Source: Chloroflexota bacterium | GTDB lineage: Bacteria > Chloroflexota > Anaerolineae > Anaerolineales > Villigracilaceae | DNA length: 39,535 bases | Direction of reading: 5' to 3' | Assembly (NCBI GenBank): GCA_021824575.1 | Contig: JAKAKJ010000032.1 | Location: 1-39,535 of the forward strand | Shown here: piece by piece, positions 32,532 through 39,535 of the stretch | Layout of the letters: every line of letters begins with the position of its first letter | How positions within the stretch are numbered: the first letter of the stretch is position 1 | The notes under the pieces: generated by a model | What the model saw: only the letters and a program-made list of their open reading frames with translations | Told to the model about the DNA's origin: nothing | Database searches by the model: none | Translations under genes and position numbers: made by a program

Positions 32532-33892
32532 TTCAACTCCGATAATAGAGAATGGAGAATCGTAATTAATAATTGGTCTTGTTCTGGCAAAACAGTGCGC
32601 GGATCGAAAAGGATTTTATCATTCTCGGTTCGGGCGATGACGGACGGATTTTGTTCGCGCAGTTTCTTCAAAAACTTATCAGGACTTTTTACGCTCAGGG
32701 ACAAAACATAAGATGGAAACGATTCGCCCGGCAAACTGCCGCCGCCGACAGTCGCTTCATTTTTTGCAACCGAACCGGCCCCCAGTTCACTCGCCCAGTT
32801 CTCCGCCCGCGCTTTGACCTCGTCAAGCGGCATCGAGATCATTTTCCAAATCGGAATTTCGCGCTCGGCTTCGTCTTTGAGATAATGCAGTAGCGTCGCA
32901 GTAATTCCGGCGAGTGAAGTTTTATCGGCTCGCACCGCGCGCGCCAACGGATGCTTTTTGATCTTCGCGACCAAATCGGCTTTGCCGACGATGATCCCGG
33001 CTTGCGGACCGCCAAGCAATTTATCGCCAGAGAAGCAAATTACATCCGCGCCTGCGGCCAGCGATTCTTGAACCATCGGTTCATGATCCATGCCGTATTT
33101 GGATGTGTCAACAAATGAACCTGAGCCCAGATCATCCACAAAAAACGTTTCATGTTTGTGCGCGATATTGACGATCTGTTTGAGCTCCGGCTCTTCGGTG
33201 AAGCCGATCAATTTGAAATTCGAGCGGTGAGCGCGCATCACCAATCCGCTGGCTTCGGCGAGCGCTTCTTCGTAATCGGATAGCCGGACTTTGTTGGTTG
33301 TCCCTACTTCGACGAGTTTTGCGCCCGATTGTTTCATCACGTCCGGCACGCGGAATCCGCCGCCGATCTCAACCAGCTGCGAGCGTGCAATGATGACTCG
33401 TTTCTTCGATGCCAAAGCGGATAGAACCAGCAAAACTGCTGATGCATTATTGTTGACCACCACTGCGGCTTCCGCACCTGTCAATCTTTTCAAAACTGTT
33501 TCCGCATGAATTAAACGCGAACCGCGCTTGCCGGTTTCCAGATCGAATTCAAGATTGGAATAACCAAGCGAGACTTCATTCATCGCTTTGATGGTTGCAT
33601 TGGATAAGGGCGCGCGTCCAAGATTGGTGTGCAGGATTACGCCGGTTGCGTTGATGACCGGCCGCAGAGTTGGCTTGGTCCACGCGGATAAACGGGATTC
33701 GGCGTCAGACAGGATCAAATCATTTTCAGGCGCGGCCGCCTCCGGGTCCGATTTGATGCGGGCGCGCACATCGGCGAGAGTCGCGCGAAGCGCGTCCAAA
33801 GTCAAGGAGCGGCCATACGCGGCGATCAAATCCGCTGAGCGCTGGGTCTGCAAAAGTTGCTCAATCGAGGGTAGTGTCTGAAGGTTGTTCAT
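32528..33892 (-). CDS. selA: L-seryl-tRNA(Sec) selenium transferase
   Basis: 454 aa from ATG 33892 (MNNLQTLPSIEQLLQTQR); a longer frame to 33955 is a shadow of the upstream gene. PLP enzyme: the N-terminal tRNA-binding domain leads to RPVINATGVILHTNLGRAPLS, VVNNNASAVLLVL, and the Lys that holds PLP in FSGDKLLGGPQAG. It converts Ser-tRNA(Sec) to Sec-tRNA(Sec) with selenophosphate. The start lies 32 nt inside the 3' end of the membrane-protein gene. No selB, selC or selD and no obvious selenoprotein (in-frame UGA) was seen in this window. Confidence 0.93.
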   Translation of the reverse strand: MNNLQTLPSIEQLLQTQRSADLIAAYGRSLTLDALRATLADVRARIKSDPEAAAPENDLILSDAESRLSAWTKPTLRPVINATGVILHTNLGRAPLSNATIKAMNEVSLGYSNLEFDLETGKRGSRLIHAETVLKRLTGAEAAVVVNNNASAVLLVLSALASKKRVIIARSQLVEIGGGFRVPDVMKQSGAKLVEVGTTNKVRLSDYEEALAEASGLVMRAHRSNFKLIGFTEEPELKQIVNIAHKHETFFVDDLGSGSFVDTSKYGMDHEPMVQESLAAGADVICFSGDKLLGGPQAGIIVGKADLVAKIKKHPLARAVRADKTSLAGITATLLHYLKDEAEREIPIWKMISMPLDEVKARAENWASELGAGSVAKNEATVGGGSLPGESFPSYVLSLSVKSPDKFLKKLREQNPSVIARTENDKILFDPRTVLPEQDQLLITILHSLLSELK

Positions 33893-34295
33893 CGTTGGTA
33901 GTGGGAGGGCGCCAGCGGGCGCGCTCGCGCAGTCGAATGAGATACTCGATGGCAATCAGTCCGCCGGCGAGGCCCATCCAAACCCAAAGCGTAACAAGAT
34001 GGCCCAGTTGAAGCCATGCAAGAGTCGCGCCGTACACGCCGACCCACAATGCCTGACGCACAATGGCGTTCGGTTCTGCTGGCGGATCGGATGGAAAACG
34101 CAGATTGAAAAAATAGGTGATAGGGAGCGCTGTGCCGGTGAGGGCGATGATCCACAGCACAAAGAATCCCCAACGCGCCCATACCAGCGGCGGCGTGTCG
34201 AGGACGAATAGCAGCAATGCCAAGCCGCCCCAACCAATGACCATGAGAATGAGCGCGGAGAAAAGATACTGTCGGGGTGATGGCGTGTTGTTCAT
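33861..34295 (-). CDS. Small multi-pass membrane protein of unknown function
   Basis: 144 aa from ATG 34295 (MNNTPSPRQYLFSALIL). About four hydrophobic helices (about 10-31, 37-60, 80-98, 102-119) and a polar C-terminus rich in Arg, Pro and Thr. No family recognised. TATAAT sits 7 nt before the ATG with no Shine-Dalgarno, implying a leaderless mRNA. First gene of the operon with selA, the M24 peptidase and tsaD; it overlaps selA by 32 nt. Confidence 0.65.
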   Translation of the reverse strand: MNNTPSPRQYLFSALILMVIGWGGLALLLFVLDTPPLVWARWGFFVLWIIALTGTALPITYFFNLRFPSDPPAEPNAIVRQALWVGVYGATLAWLQLGHLVTLWVWMGLAGGLIAIEYLIRLRERARWRPPTTNDEQPSDTTLD

Positions 34296-34302
34296 CGGGT
34301 GA

Positions 34303-34308
34303 ATTATA
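34303..34308 (-). promoter_or_regulatory. -10 box of a probable leaderless transcript
   Basis: Reverse strand TATAAT-TCACCCG-ATG puts the expected start of transcription on or next to the initiation codon at 34295. No convincing -35. Confidence 0.45.
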
Positions 34309-34361
34309 CTCTTGGCAGTATATCCGCTGGTGTTTTTTGCGAAACTGCGAGAGAACATCTC

Positions 34362-34390
34362 TTGACTTCATCTATTGGCAGGAGTATAAA
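34362..34390 (+). promoter_or_regulatory. Near-consensus sigma-70 promoter of the metal-transport operon
   Basis: TTGACT (34362-34367), 17-nt spacer, TATAAA (34385-34390). Transcription should begin near 34397, giving a leader of about 285 nt before the sensor-protein gene. Confidence 0.75.
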
Positions 34391-34445
34391 CGCGATGACT
34401 GTTATGCGCGCATATTTCGCGCAATCTCGAAAGGAGGTGATCGCC

Positions 34446-34592
34446 TTGGACGCTGATGACCATTTACTGCGCCCGATATTTATGAATTCAAGATACTCCG
34501 ATTTACGATTGCTCCGAATAGAACCCGCACAACAAATGCAAGTGGACCGTATTCAAGCGCGTGATGACATCCCTGCCATGTGCGCGGTTTGA
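34446..34592 (+). CDS. Candidate 48-aa leader peptide
   Basis: TTG start at 34446, 8 nt after the core of AAAGGAGGTGATC (34430-34442), a match to the full anti-16S tail far better than most genes here. The product begins MDADDHLLRPIFMNSRYSDL and is rich in Arg, Asp and Gln. It ends 35 nt before a terminator stem. The same frame can start at ATG 34396 (65 aa). Placed between a strong promoter and an attenuator-like terminator, it is likely a regulatory uORF for the metal-transport genes. No family recognised. Confidence 0.5.
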   Translation: MDADDHLLRPIFMNSRYSDLRLLRIEPAQQMQVDRIQARDDIPAMCAV

Positions 34593-34627
34593 GTGAAGAA
34601 TTTTGTTCGTTGCCCTTGAGCCAATCG

Positions 34628-34669
34628 CCACCTTCGGAGAATCGTCGAAGGTGGTTTTTTTTTTTTTTT
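34628..34669 (+). terminator. Attenuator-like intrinsic terminator before the sensor gene
   Basis: A 9-bp stem, 34628-34636/34646-34654 (CCACCTTCG), followed by 15 T (34655-34669). The ribosome binding site GGAGGAGG follows at once (34670-34677). Since the promoter and leader ORF lie upstream on the same strand, the terminator must be bypassed for expression. Confidence 0.75.
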
Positions 34670-34682
34670 GGAGGAGGTTTAC

Positions 34683-35948
34683 ATGGCTTTCATCAGCGAA
34701 TTGATCGGGCGGCCGGTGACAGATTATGATGGCTCACAAATTGGCGTCTTGAAAGATTTGATAGCACACCAGCACAAGGAATTTTCGCATCCAATGGTGG
34801 ATGCAATTGTTGTGAAAACCAGGCAGGGAGAGCGGATTTTCTCGTATGCCGATTTGGCGGCATTGCTTTCTGCGGCGATTCCTCTCAAGCGCCCGGCGGA
34901 TGAAATTCAAAACTATGAAGCGCGTGAGGACGATATCCGCCTTGCGGAGGATGTACTCGACCAGCAAATCCTCGATATGGATGGCGGGCGCGTCGTGCGC
35001 GTGAACGACATCGAACTTGTGCGCGCCAACGGCAATGTGGTTGTCAGCAATGTGGATATTGGCATGCTTGGGATTCTGCGCCGCATCGGGCTCGAGAGGC
35101 CGGGGCGCTGGGCCGCCCAACGCTTCAAGGCGGACCTTACGGCGGGTTCCATTTCGTGGGATTTCGTCGAACCCCTTTTGCACGACAAATCCATGCGCTT
35201 GAAAGTGCCAGTGGAAAAACTGAAAGATTTGCATCCTTCTGACCTGGCTGAGATCATTTCAGATCTCAGCCGCGCCGAACACAGCGATTTGCTACATCAA
35301 CTGGATATAAAGCAACTGGCTGATACGCTCGAAGAAGTCGAACCGGATTTCCAGGCGAATCTAATCGAGCATTTCCCTGATGAAAAAGTGGCTGATGTGC
35401 TCGAAGAAATGTCACCGGATGAAGCAACCGATTTGCTGGCCGAACTTCCTGATGAACGCCGTCAGGGTTTGCTGGAGCTTATGGAAACCGAGGAAGCGGA
35501 TGAAGTCCGGGAATTGCTGCGCTATGACGAAGATTCAGCCGGCGGGTTGATGACAACCGAATACGTCACAGTCCCACCCGATATGACCGCGGCGCAAGCC
35601 ATTGAGCATCTGCGCAGAGTCGGCGAAGATGCCGAATTGGTCTATTATGTTTACGTGACGGATCCCGAAGAACATTTACTGGGAGTTTTTTCGTTGAGCG
35701 ATTTGATCGTCGCGCAGCCGGATACGCCGGTCACGGATTTCATGCACAAGCGTTTGGTCAGCGTGGAACTCGATACCGAGCAGGATGAAATTGCCCAGAT
35801 TGTTGCCAAATACAATTTGATGGCCGTGCCGGTGGTGGATGCCGAGAATCATATGCATGGCATTGTCACAGCCGACGATGCCCTTGACAAAGTTTTGCCG
35901 ACGGCATGGAAGAAACGCCTTCCACATTTCTTTGGTGCGCTTCAATGA
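34683..35948 (+). CDS. MgtE-type cytosolic sensor: PRC-barrel, MgtE N-domain and CBS pair, no membrane part
   Basis: 421 aa from ATG 34683, five nt after GGAGGAGG. Order: two PRC-barrel-like segments (about 6-60, with IGRPVTDYDGSQIG, and 85-130), an MgtE N-terminal superhelical domain (about 180-285, with repeats such as LHPSDLAEIISDL and FPDEKVADVLEEMSPDEATDLL), the DEDSAGGLMTTEYVTV link, and two CBS motifs (about 290-415). In MgtE these parts sense Mg2+ and gate the pore, but here no transmembrane segment follows. The stop overlaps the start of an NRAMP-family transporter (ATGA, 35945-35948). It probably gates that transporter in trans (inference). Confidence 0.85.
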   Translation: MAFISELIGRPVTDYDGSQIGVLKDLIAHQHKEFSHPMVDAIVVKTRQGERIFSYADLAALLSAAIPLKRPADEIQNYEAREDDIRLAEDVLDQQILDMDGGRVVRVNDIELVRANGNVVVSNVDIGMLGILRRIGLERPGRWAAQRFKADLTAGSISWDFVEPLLHDKSMRLKVPVEKLKDLHPSDLAEIISDLSRAEHSDLLHQLDIKQLADTLEEVEPDFQANLIEHFPDEKVADVLEEMSPDEATDLLAELPDERRQGLLELMETEEADEVRELLRYDEDSAGGLMTTEYVTVPPDMTAAQAIEHLRRVGEDAELVYYVYVTDPEEHLLGVFSLSDLIVAQPDTPVTDFMHKRLVSVELDTEQDEIAQIVAKYNLMAVPVVDAENHMHGIVTADDALDKVLPTAWKKRLPHFFGALQ

Positions 35949-37234
35949 GCGGCATTCTTACGACGCTTCACGAGAAGTGGATGAACAATCCGTGGCTGCG
36001 GCAGATCATCATTTTCCTTTCGGTATTTGGCCCGGCGACGATTGCCGCGATGGCAGATAATGACGCGGGCGGCGTTGCGACGTATTCGCTCGCGGGAGCG
36101 ACACTTGGTTATCCCATCCTGTTTTTGCTTTTCATCATCACGCCTCTGCTTGGCATCACGCAGGAAATGGGGATGCGCCTTACACTTGTGACGCGCCGCG
36201 GCCTGGCCGATTTGATTCGTGAAAAGTATGGGGTGAAGGTGTCGCTGTTTATTTTTCTCGGTTTGTTTATCGCGAATCTGGGGACGATCACCACGGAAGT
36301 TTCGGCGATCAGGACGGTCAGCCGGATGCTGCAAATCCCTGCCGCGCCGTTTGTGATTGGGATGTTGTTGATTGCTTTCCTGTTCATTACGCGAGGAAAT
36401 TACAAACTGACGCAGACCATTATGCTGGTCGTGTCACTGTTCTATTTGACCTATATTGCATCGGCGATTAAAGCCAATCCAGATTGGGGAACGGCTTTGA
36501 GCAACCTTGTTTATCCTCATGGCGTTGCCTGGACGGGCGAGTATATTCGCAACTACCTCATTATCGGCATGGGCGTGCTGGGAACGACCATCACGCCATG
36601 GGGACAATTTTTTATCAGCAGTTTTGCGTTCGACAAAAAGATGGATAAAAATACCATCCGGTATTCCCAGTTTGAAACATACTGGGGCGCCTTTCTCACC
36701 GACTTCTTCTCGTTCTTCATGATTGTGGCAACCGCCTCGACGCTTTTCGCACGCGGCATTGTCTTGACCTCAGGCGAGCAGGCGGCAGAAGCCATCCGTC
36801 CCTTCGCGGGTGATTTGGCCGGAACCCTTTTTGCAATTGGGATTCTCGCCGCGGCTTTTATGGGACTGGTCATTGTTCCGCTCTCGACCGCGTATGCCTT
36901 TTCGGAATTTTTCGGTTTATCCGGCAGCCTCGACAGCGATTACCAGAAGAGCAAAACCTTTTACGTTTTATTCATTGTCCAATTGCTGCTGGCAGCGCTG
37001 GTCATTACGATCCCCGGAATTTCGCTTTTTGGCATCGCGGTTGCGTCCCAAACACTGAACGCGATGATACTGCCGCTGGTCTTCTACTATCTGATCAAAC
37101 TGACGAACAGCGGAGAGTTGATGGGGCTTTACGCAAATAATAGTTTCCAGAAATATTTCACAATCATTTTTTCGGTCGTTATTTTCATTGCGTCGGTCCT
37201 GACGGTTGGCGCGGTTGTTTTCGGATGGCATTGA
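35945..37234 (+). CDS. NRAMP-family transporter with altered metal-site motifs
   Basis: 429 aa, about 11 helices, start fixed by ATGA overlap with the sensor gene. TM1 reads MADNDAGGVATYS, so the NRAMP signature DPGN is DAGG (Asp40, Gly43), and TM6 reads LGTTITPWGQFF, so the Met of the MPH motif is Thr217. Those Asn and Met residues give NRAMPs their Mn/Fe preference; their loss is a feature of NRAMP-related Mg2+ transporters. The MgtE-like partner points the same way. It is more likely a Mg2+ importer than MntH, but transport is untested. Confidence 0.82.
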   Translation: MSGILTTLHEKWMNNPWLRQIIIFLSVFGPATIAAMADNDAGGVATYSLAGATLGYPILFLLFIITPLLGITQEMGMRLTLVTRRGLADLIREKYGVKVSLFIFLGLFIANLGTITTEVSAIRTVSRMLQIPAAPFVIGMLLIAFLFITRGNYKLTQTIMLVVSLFYLTYIASAIKANPDWGTALSNLVYPHGVAWTGEYIRNYLIIGMGVLGTTITPWGQFFISSFAFDKKMDKNTIRYSQFETYWGAFLTDFFSFFMIVATASTLFARGIVLTSGEQAAEAIRPFAGDLAGTLFAIGILAAAFMGLVIVPLSTAYAFSEFFGLSGSLDSDYQKSKTFYVLFIVQLLLAALVITIPGISLFGIAVASQTLNAMILPLVFYYLIKLTNSGELMGLYANNSFQKYFTIIFSVVIFIASVLTVGAVVFGWH

Positions 37235-37253
37235 TGCTTTGATGTAGTGCCGC

Positions 37254-37282
37254 TTGCCAGCCTGCGGATTTGAGTCTATACT
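37254..37282 (+). promoter_or_regulatory. Sigma-70 promoter of the CBS-amidase pair
   Basis: TTGCCA (37254-37259), 17-nt spacer, TATACT (37277-37282). A start near 37289 gives a 26-nt leader carrying AAGGAG (37301-37306). Confidence 0.6.
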
Positions 37283-37314
37283 TTGCAAAACCCTGAGCCA
37301 AAGGAGATGCAGGC

Positions 37315-37749
37315 ATGATCAACGTTCGAGATTTGATCCGCAAGAAAGGCGGCCAGATTTTCAGTCTCGGCCCAGAGGCAACTGCCTTCGAGGCCATGAG
37401 ATTGATGGCGGACAAAAATACCGGAGCGGTATTGATAATGGATGGCGGCAAGATCGCCGGTATTCTTTCCGAACGGGATTGCGTTCGCAAGGTGGAACTG
37501 GCTGGCAAATCCGCGAAGAATACGAAAGTCAGCGAGATCATGACCAGCAAAGTTCTTTACATGGAAGCGAGTCAATCCATTGAAGAGTGTATGGCAGTCA
37601 TGATTGACAAAAACATCCGCCACTTGCCGGTTTATGAAAATGGAACGCTCCTTGGTGTGATTTCCGTCCGCGATGTGCTCAAGGAGGTTGTGGATTATCA
37701 AAAGTTTATGATCTCACAGCTTGAGCATTATATTTCCGGGAGCCGCTGA
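37315..37749 (+). CDS. Stand-alone CBS-pair protein
   Basis: 144 aa, two CBS motifs (about 10-65 and 72-128): GAVLIMDGGKIAGILSERDCVRKV and IRHLPVYENGTLLGVISVRDVLKEVV. Such pairs bind adenosyl ligands (AMP, ATP, SAM or others) and act as regulators. A short C-terminal helix (KFMISQLEHYISG) follows. It has its own promoter and a good AAGGAG. Its stop overlaps the amidase start by one base (TGATG). Whether it serves the metal transporter upstream or the amidase is unknown. Confidence 0.88.
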   Translation: MINVRDLIRKKGGQIFSLGPEATAFEAMRLMADKNTGAVLIMDGGKIAGILSERDCVRKVELAGKSAKNTKVSEIMTSKVLYMEASQSIEECMAVMIDKNIRHLPVYENGTLLGVISVRDVLKEVVDYQKFMISQLEHYISGSR

Positions 37750-39287
37750 TGATGCTGCAGGAATGGAGCATCTCGGAATCGCAAAGCAAAATGGAATCCG
37801 GCGAGTTGACAGCGCGTCAGCTCGCCGAGTTGTATCTGGAGCGAATCGAATCCCTGGACAAAAACGGGCCGCGCCTTAACTCTGTGATCGAACTCAACCC
37901 GGACGCGCTCGCGATGGCCGACGCGCTTGATAAAGAACGCCGCGCCGGGAAGACGCGCGGACCTTTGCACGGAATTCCAATTCTCATTAAAGATAATATC
38001 AGTACGCATGATCATATGCAGACAACCGCCGGTTCGCTCGCACTCGAAGGCAACATCGCACCCCGCGACGCGTTTATCGTGAAACGATTGCGTTTGGCTG
38101 GCGCGCTCATTTTGGGAAAAACTAATTTGAGCGAATGGGCAAACTTTCGCGGCAAACATTCCGTGAGTGGATGGTCGAGCCGCGGCGGATTGACGCATAA
38201 CCCATATGCCCTCGACCGTTCGGCGTGCGGATCATCATCGGGATCGGGCGCGGCGGTAGCCGCCAATTTTTGCGCCGCTGCGATTGGCACCGAAACTGAC
38301 GGCTCGGTCATTTGTCCATCGCAGACGAATGGCATTGTCGGCATCAAACCGACGGTTGGCTTGTGGAGTCGAAGTGGAATCATTCCCATTGCACACAGCC
38401 AGGACACGGCTGGCCCGATGGCGCGTACCGTTGCCGACGCCGCGATTCTGCTTGGGGCGTTGACGGGGCTCGATGAACGCGATCCCGCTACAAAGCGCCG
38501 CCCTGAGCGTGTCGAAGGGTCTAGTACGAAGCGGGCGCTTCGCGCTTACATCAAGTACCTTGATCCAAATGGACTCAAGGGTGCGCGCATTGGTGTCGCG
38601 CGGAACATGGCTGGCACGGACCCGCGCATCATCAAGATTTTTGAATCCTGCATTGACATCATGAAAAAGTTGGGCGCGATCATTGTTGATCCGGCGGATG
38701 TGCCTAACTTCGACAAATTTGGAAAGACGGAACTTGAAGTCCTGCATTTTGAGTTCAAAGCGGATCTCAACAAATATCTCGCGTCGCTTGGAAAAGCATC
38801 GCGTGTTCACTGCATTGCCGATGTAATCAAGTTCAATGAGGAAAACAAAGCGCGAATTATGCCGTATTTCGGCCAGGAACACATGATCGCCGCGCAGGAA
38901 AAAGATTCTTTATCGAGTAAAAAATATCGGGACGCGCTTGCAAAGAATCACAGATTGACGCGCAAAGAAGGCATTGACGCGGCCATGAAGAAACATCGGC
39001 TCGATGCAATTGTGGTCCCATCGGGCGGTCCATCGTGGATGATTGATTTGGCAAATGGCGACGCCATCAACTGGGACATGGAAAGCACATCGCCCGCGGC
39101 GGTGGCGGGTTACCCGCACATCACCGTTCCTGCTGGATATATTTTCGGTTTGCCTGTTGGAATTTCATTCTTCGCGGGCGCGTGGCAGGAATCTACGCTC
39201 ATCAAACTGGCATATGCGTTCGAGCAGGCAACGAAGATTCGCAAGCCGCCTCAATTTTTGCCAACGGCAAATTTAACGATGACATAA
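37749..39287 (+). CDS. Amidase signature family enzyme
   Basis: 512 aa. Ser-cisSer-Lys triad: Lys81 in HGIPILIKDNI, the cis-Ser in ACGSSSGSGAAVAAN (about 162-164) and nucleophile Ser186 in GTETDGSVICP. The family hydrolyses amides, and some members work on peptide amides or amidotransfer. The GatA role is unlikely because the sequence resembles stand-alone amidases and gatB/gatC are absent here. No signal peptide. Odd: residues about 249-264 (KRRPERVEGSSTKRAL) are encoded by a palindromic element between the catalytic half and YLDPNGLKGARIGV. The start is ATG 37749 (or 37752), overlapping the CBS-gene stop. Confidence 0.88.
   Translation: MMLQEWSISESQSKMESGELTARQLAELYLERIESLDKNGPRLNSVIELNPDALAMADALDKERRAGKTRGPLHGIPILIKDNISTHDHMQTTAGSLALEGNIAPRDAFIVKRLRLAGALILGKTNLSEWANFRGKHSVSGWSSRGGLTHNPYALDRSACGSSSGSGAAVAANFCAAAIGTETDGSVICPSQTNGIVGIKPTVGLWSRSGIIPIAHSQDTAGPMARTVADAAILLGALTGLDERDPATKRRPERVEGSSTKRALRAYIKYLDPNGLKGARIGVARNMAGTDPRIIKIFESCIDIMKKLGAIIVDPADVPNFDKFGKTELEVLHFEFKADLNKYLASLGKASRVHCIADVIKFNEENKARIMPYFGQEHMIAAQEKDSLSSKKYRDALAKNHRLTRKEGIDAAMKKHRLDAIVVPSGGPSWMIDLANGDAINWDMESTSPAAVAGYPHITVPAGYIFGLPVGISFFAGAWQESTLIKLAYAFEQATKIRKPPQFLPTANLTMT
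38494..38539. repeat. Palindromic REP-like element inside the amidase gene
   Basis: Contains CCCTGAGCGTGTCGAAGGG (38501-38519), an imperfect palindrome, flanked by AGCGCC (38494-38499) and GGCGCT (38534-38539). It is in frame and translates to a surface-loop-like stretch containing RPERVEG. Confidence 0.65.
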
Positions 39288-39535
39288 AATAAGCCAATGT
39301 GGGACGCGACTCGGCGAGTCAAGTTATCAGTTTGAAGTTGGATGAAGTCAGCGAGGAGATGTTGGAAAGCGGGATTTAAAAAGCCAGTGCAGGTGGCAGT
39401 TATATTTGCTAAATGAAACCAAGAAATAATTGCGGTTTTGAAACTGGCGGAATAGAATGAGACTGCTCCTGAAATTGTTCGCTCGCGGAGAGGCTATCCA
39501 TGCGTCCACCAGTTCAAATCCAAGTGCGCGGGCAT
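39288..39535. other. Terminal region without a supported gene
   Basis: 248 nt. A 25-codon frame from GTG 39299 and a frame from ATG 39457 open at the window edge exist, but neither has a good ribosome binding site or recognisable product. No terminator or tRNA found. Confidence 0.5.

Noticed and set aside
32528-33892. A selenoprotein gene or SECIS element near selA
   Set aside because: No reading frame in the window shows an in-frame TGA inside a conserved redox motif.
34390-34682. M-box or yybP-ykoY riboswitch before the MgtE-like/NRAMP genes
   Set aside because: The conserved loop sequences of neither class are visible; a leader ORF plus terminator explains the region better.
34683-35948. 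A complete MgtE magnesium channel
   Set aside because: The protein ends after the CBS pair and has no transmembrane segments.
39500-39535. tRNA-like 3' half (GTTCAAATCC) at the window end
   Set aside because: The flanking bases do not form a 5-bp T stem, and no D or anticodon arm fits upstream.

Overview
The window reads as a chromosomal stretch of a monoderm bacterium, most likely an uncultured Anaerolineae (Chloroflexota). This placement is inferred from protein flavour: a dlt operon without outer-membrane genes, a giant secreted MBG-type repeat protein with a GGFVPVTGG linker, short palindromic elements, and well-kept TATAAT -10 boxes. No rRNA, tRNA, CRISPR, transposase or prophage genes were found. 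Most genes are housekeeping or envelope genes packed in short operons with ATGA overlaps.

Layout. 1-3840 (minus strand) is a permuted D-alanylation operon dltC-dltD-dltX-dltA-dltB. It includes the 54-aa DltX microprotein, and dltB runs off the left edge. Upstream on the same strand is a fused ADP-forming acyl-CoA synthetase (3876-6020) whose inter-domain linker carries a palindromic element in frame. 6162-7677 (+) holds a CDP-alcohol phosphatidyltransferase and an EEP-fold hydrolase. 7776-10599 (+) is a three-gene flavin redox unit: a membrane-anchored FMN-binding protein, ApbE, and an NqrB/RnfD-like membrane domain fused to a ferredoxin-reductase domain. A 14-TM drug exporter (-), a lipoprotein serpin (+) and a coupled pncC-nucleosidase pair (-) follow. 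15580-20109 (+) encodes a 1509-aa secreted beta-helix/MBG repeat protein, followed by a small lipoprotein and a convergent Yip1-type membrane protein.

21624-29910 (+) carries uvrC, a lone receiver-domain regulator, an unlisted 40-aa membrane peptide and prfA. It continues with a glycosyltransferase (GT-C)/ABC-permease fusion, its MalG-type partner, prmC and tsaC. The convergent gap 29911-30245 contains two homologous promoter-seed-hairpin units that look like a tandem small-RNA pair, plus a strong terminator. 30246-34295 (-) is an operon of a small membrane protein, selA, an M24 peptidase and tsaD.

34362-39287 (+) begins with a near-consensus promoter, a 48-codon leader ORF with a perfect Shine-Dalgarno sequence, and an intrinsic terminator ending in 15 T directly before the next ribosome binding site. 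This attenuator-like leader precedes a TM-less MgtE-N/CBS sensor protein, translationally overlapped with an NRAMP-family transporter whose metal-site motifs are altered (DAGG for DPGN, Thr for Met). The pair suggests a split Mg2+ sensor/transporter. A CBS protein with its own promoter and an amidase follow; the amidase carries a second in-frame palindromic insertion.

The most novel items are the MgtE-sensor/NRAMP pair with its leader, the tandem sRNA candidates, the GT-C/ABC-permease fusion, and two different palindromic elements translated inside enzymes.
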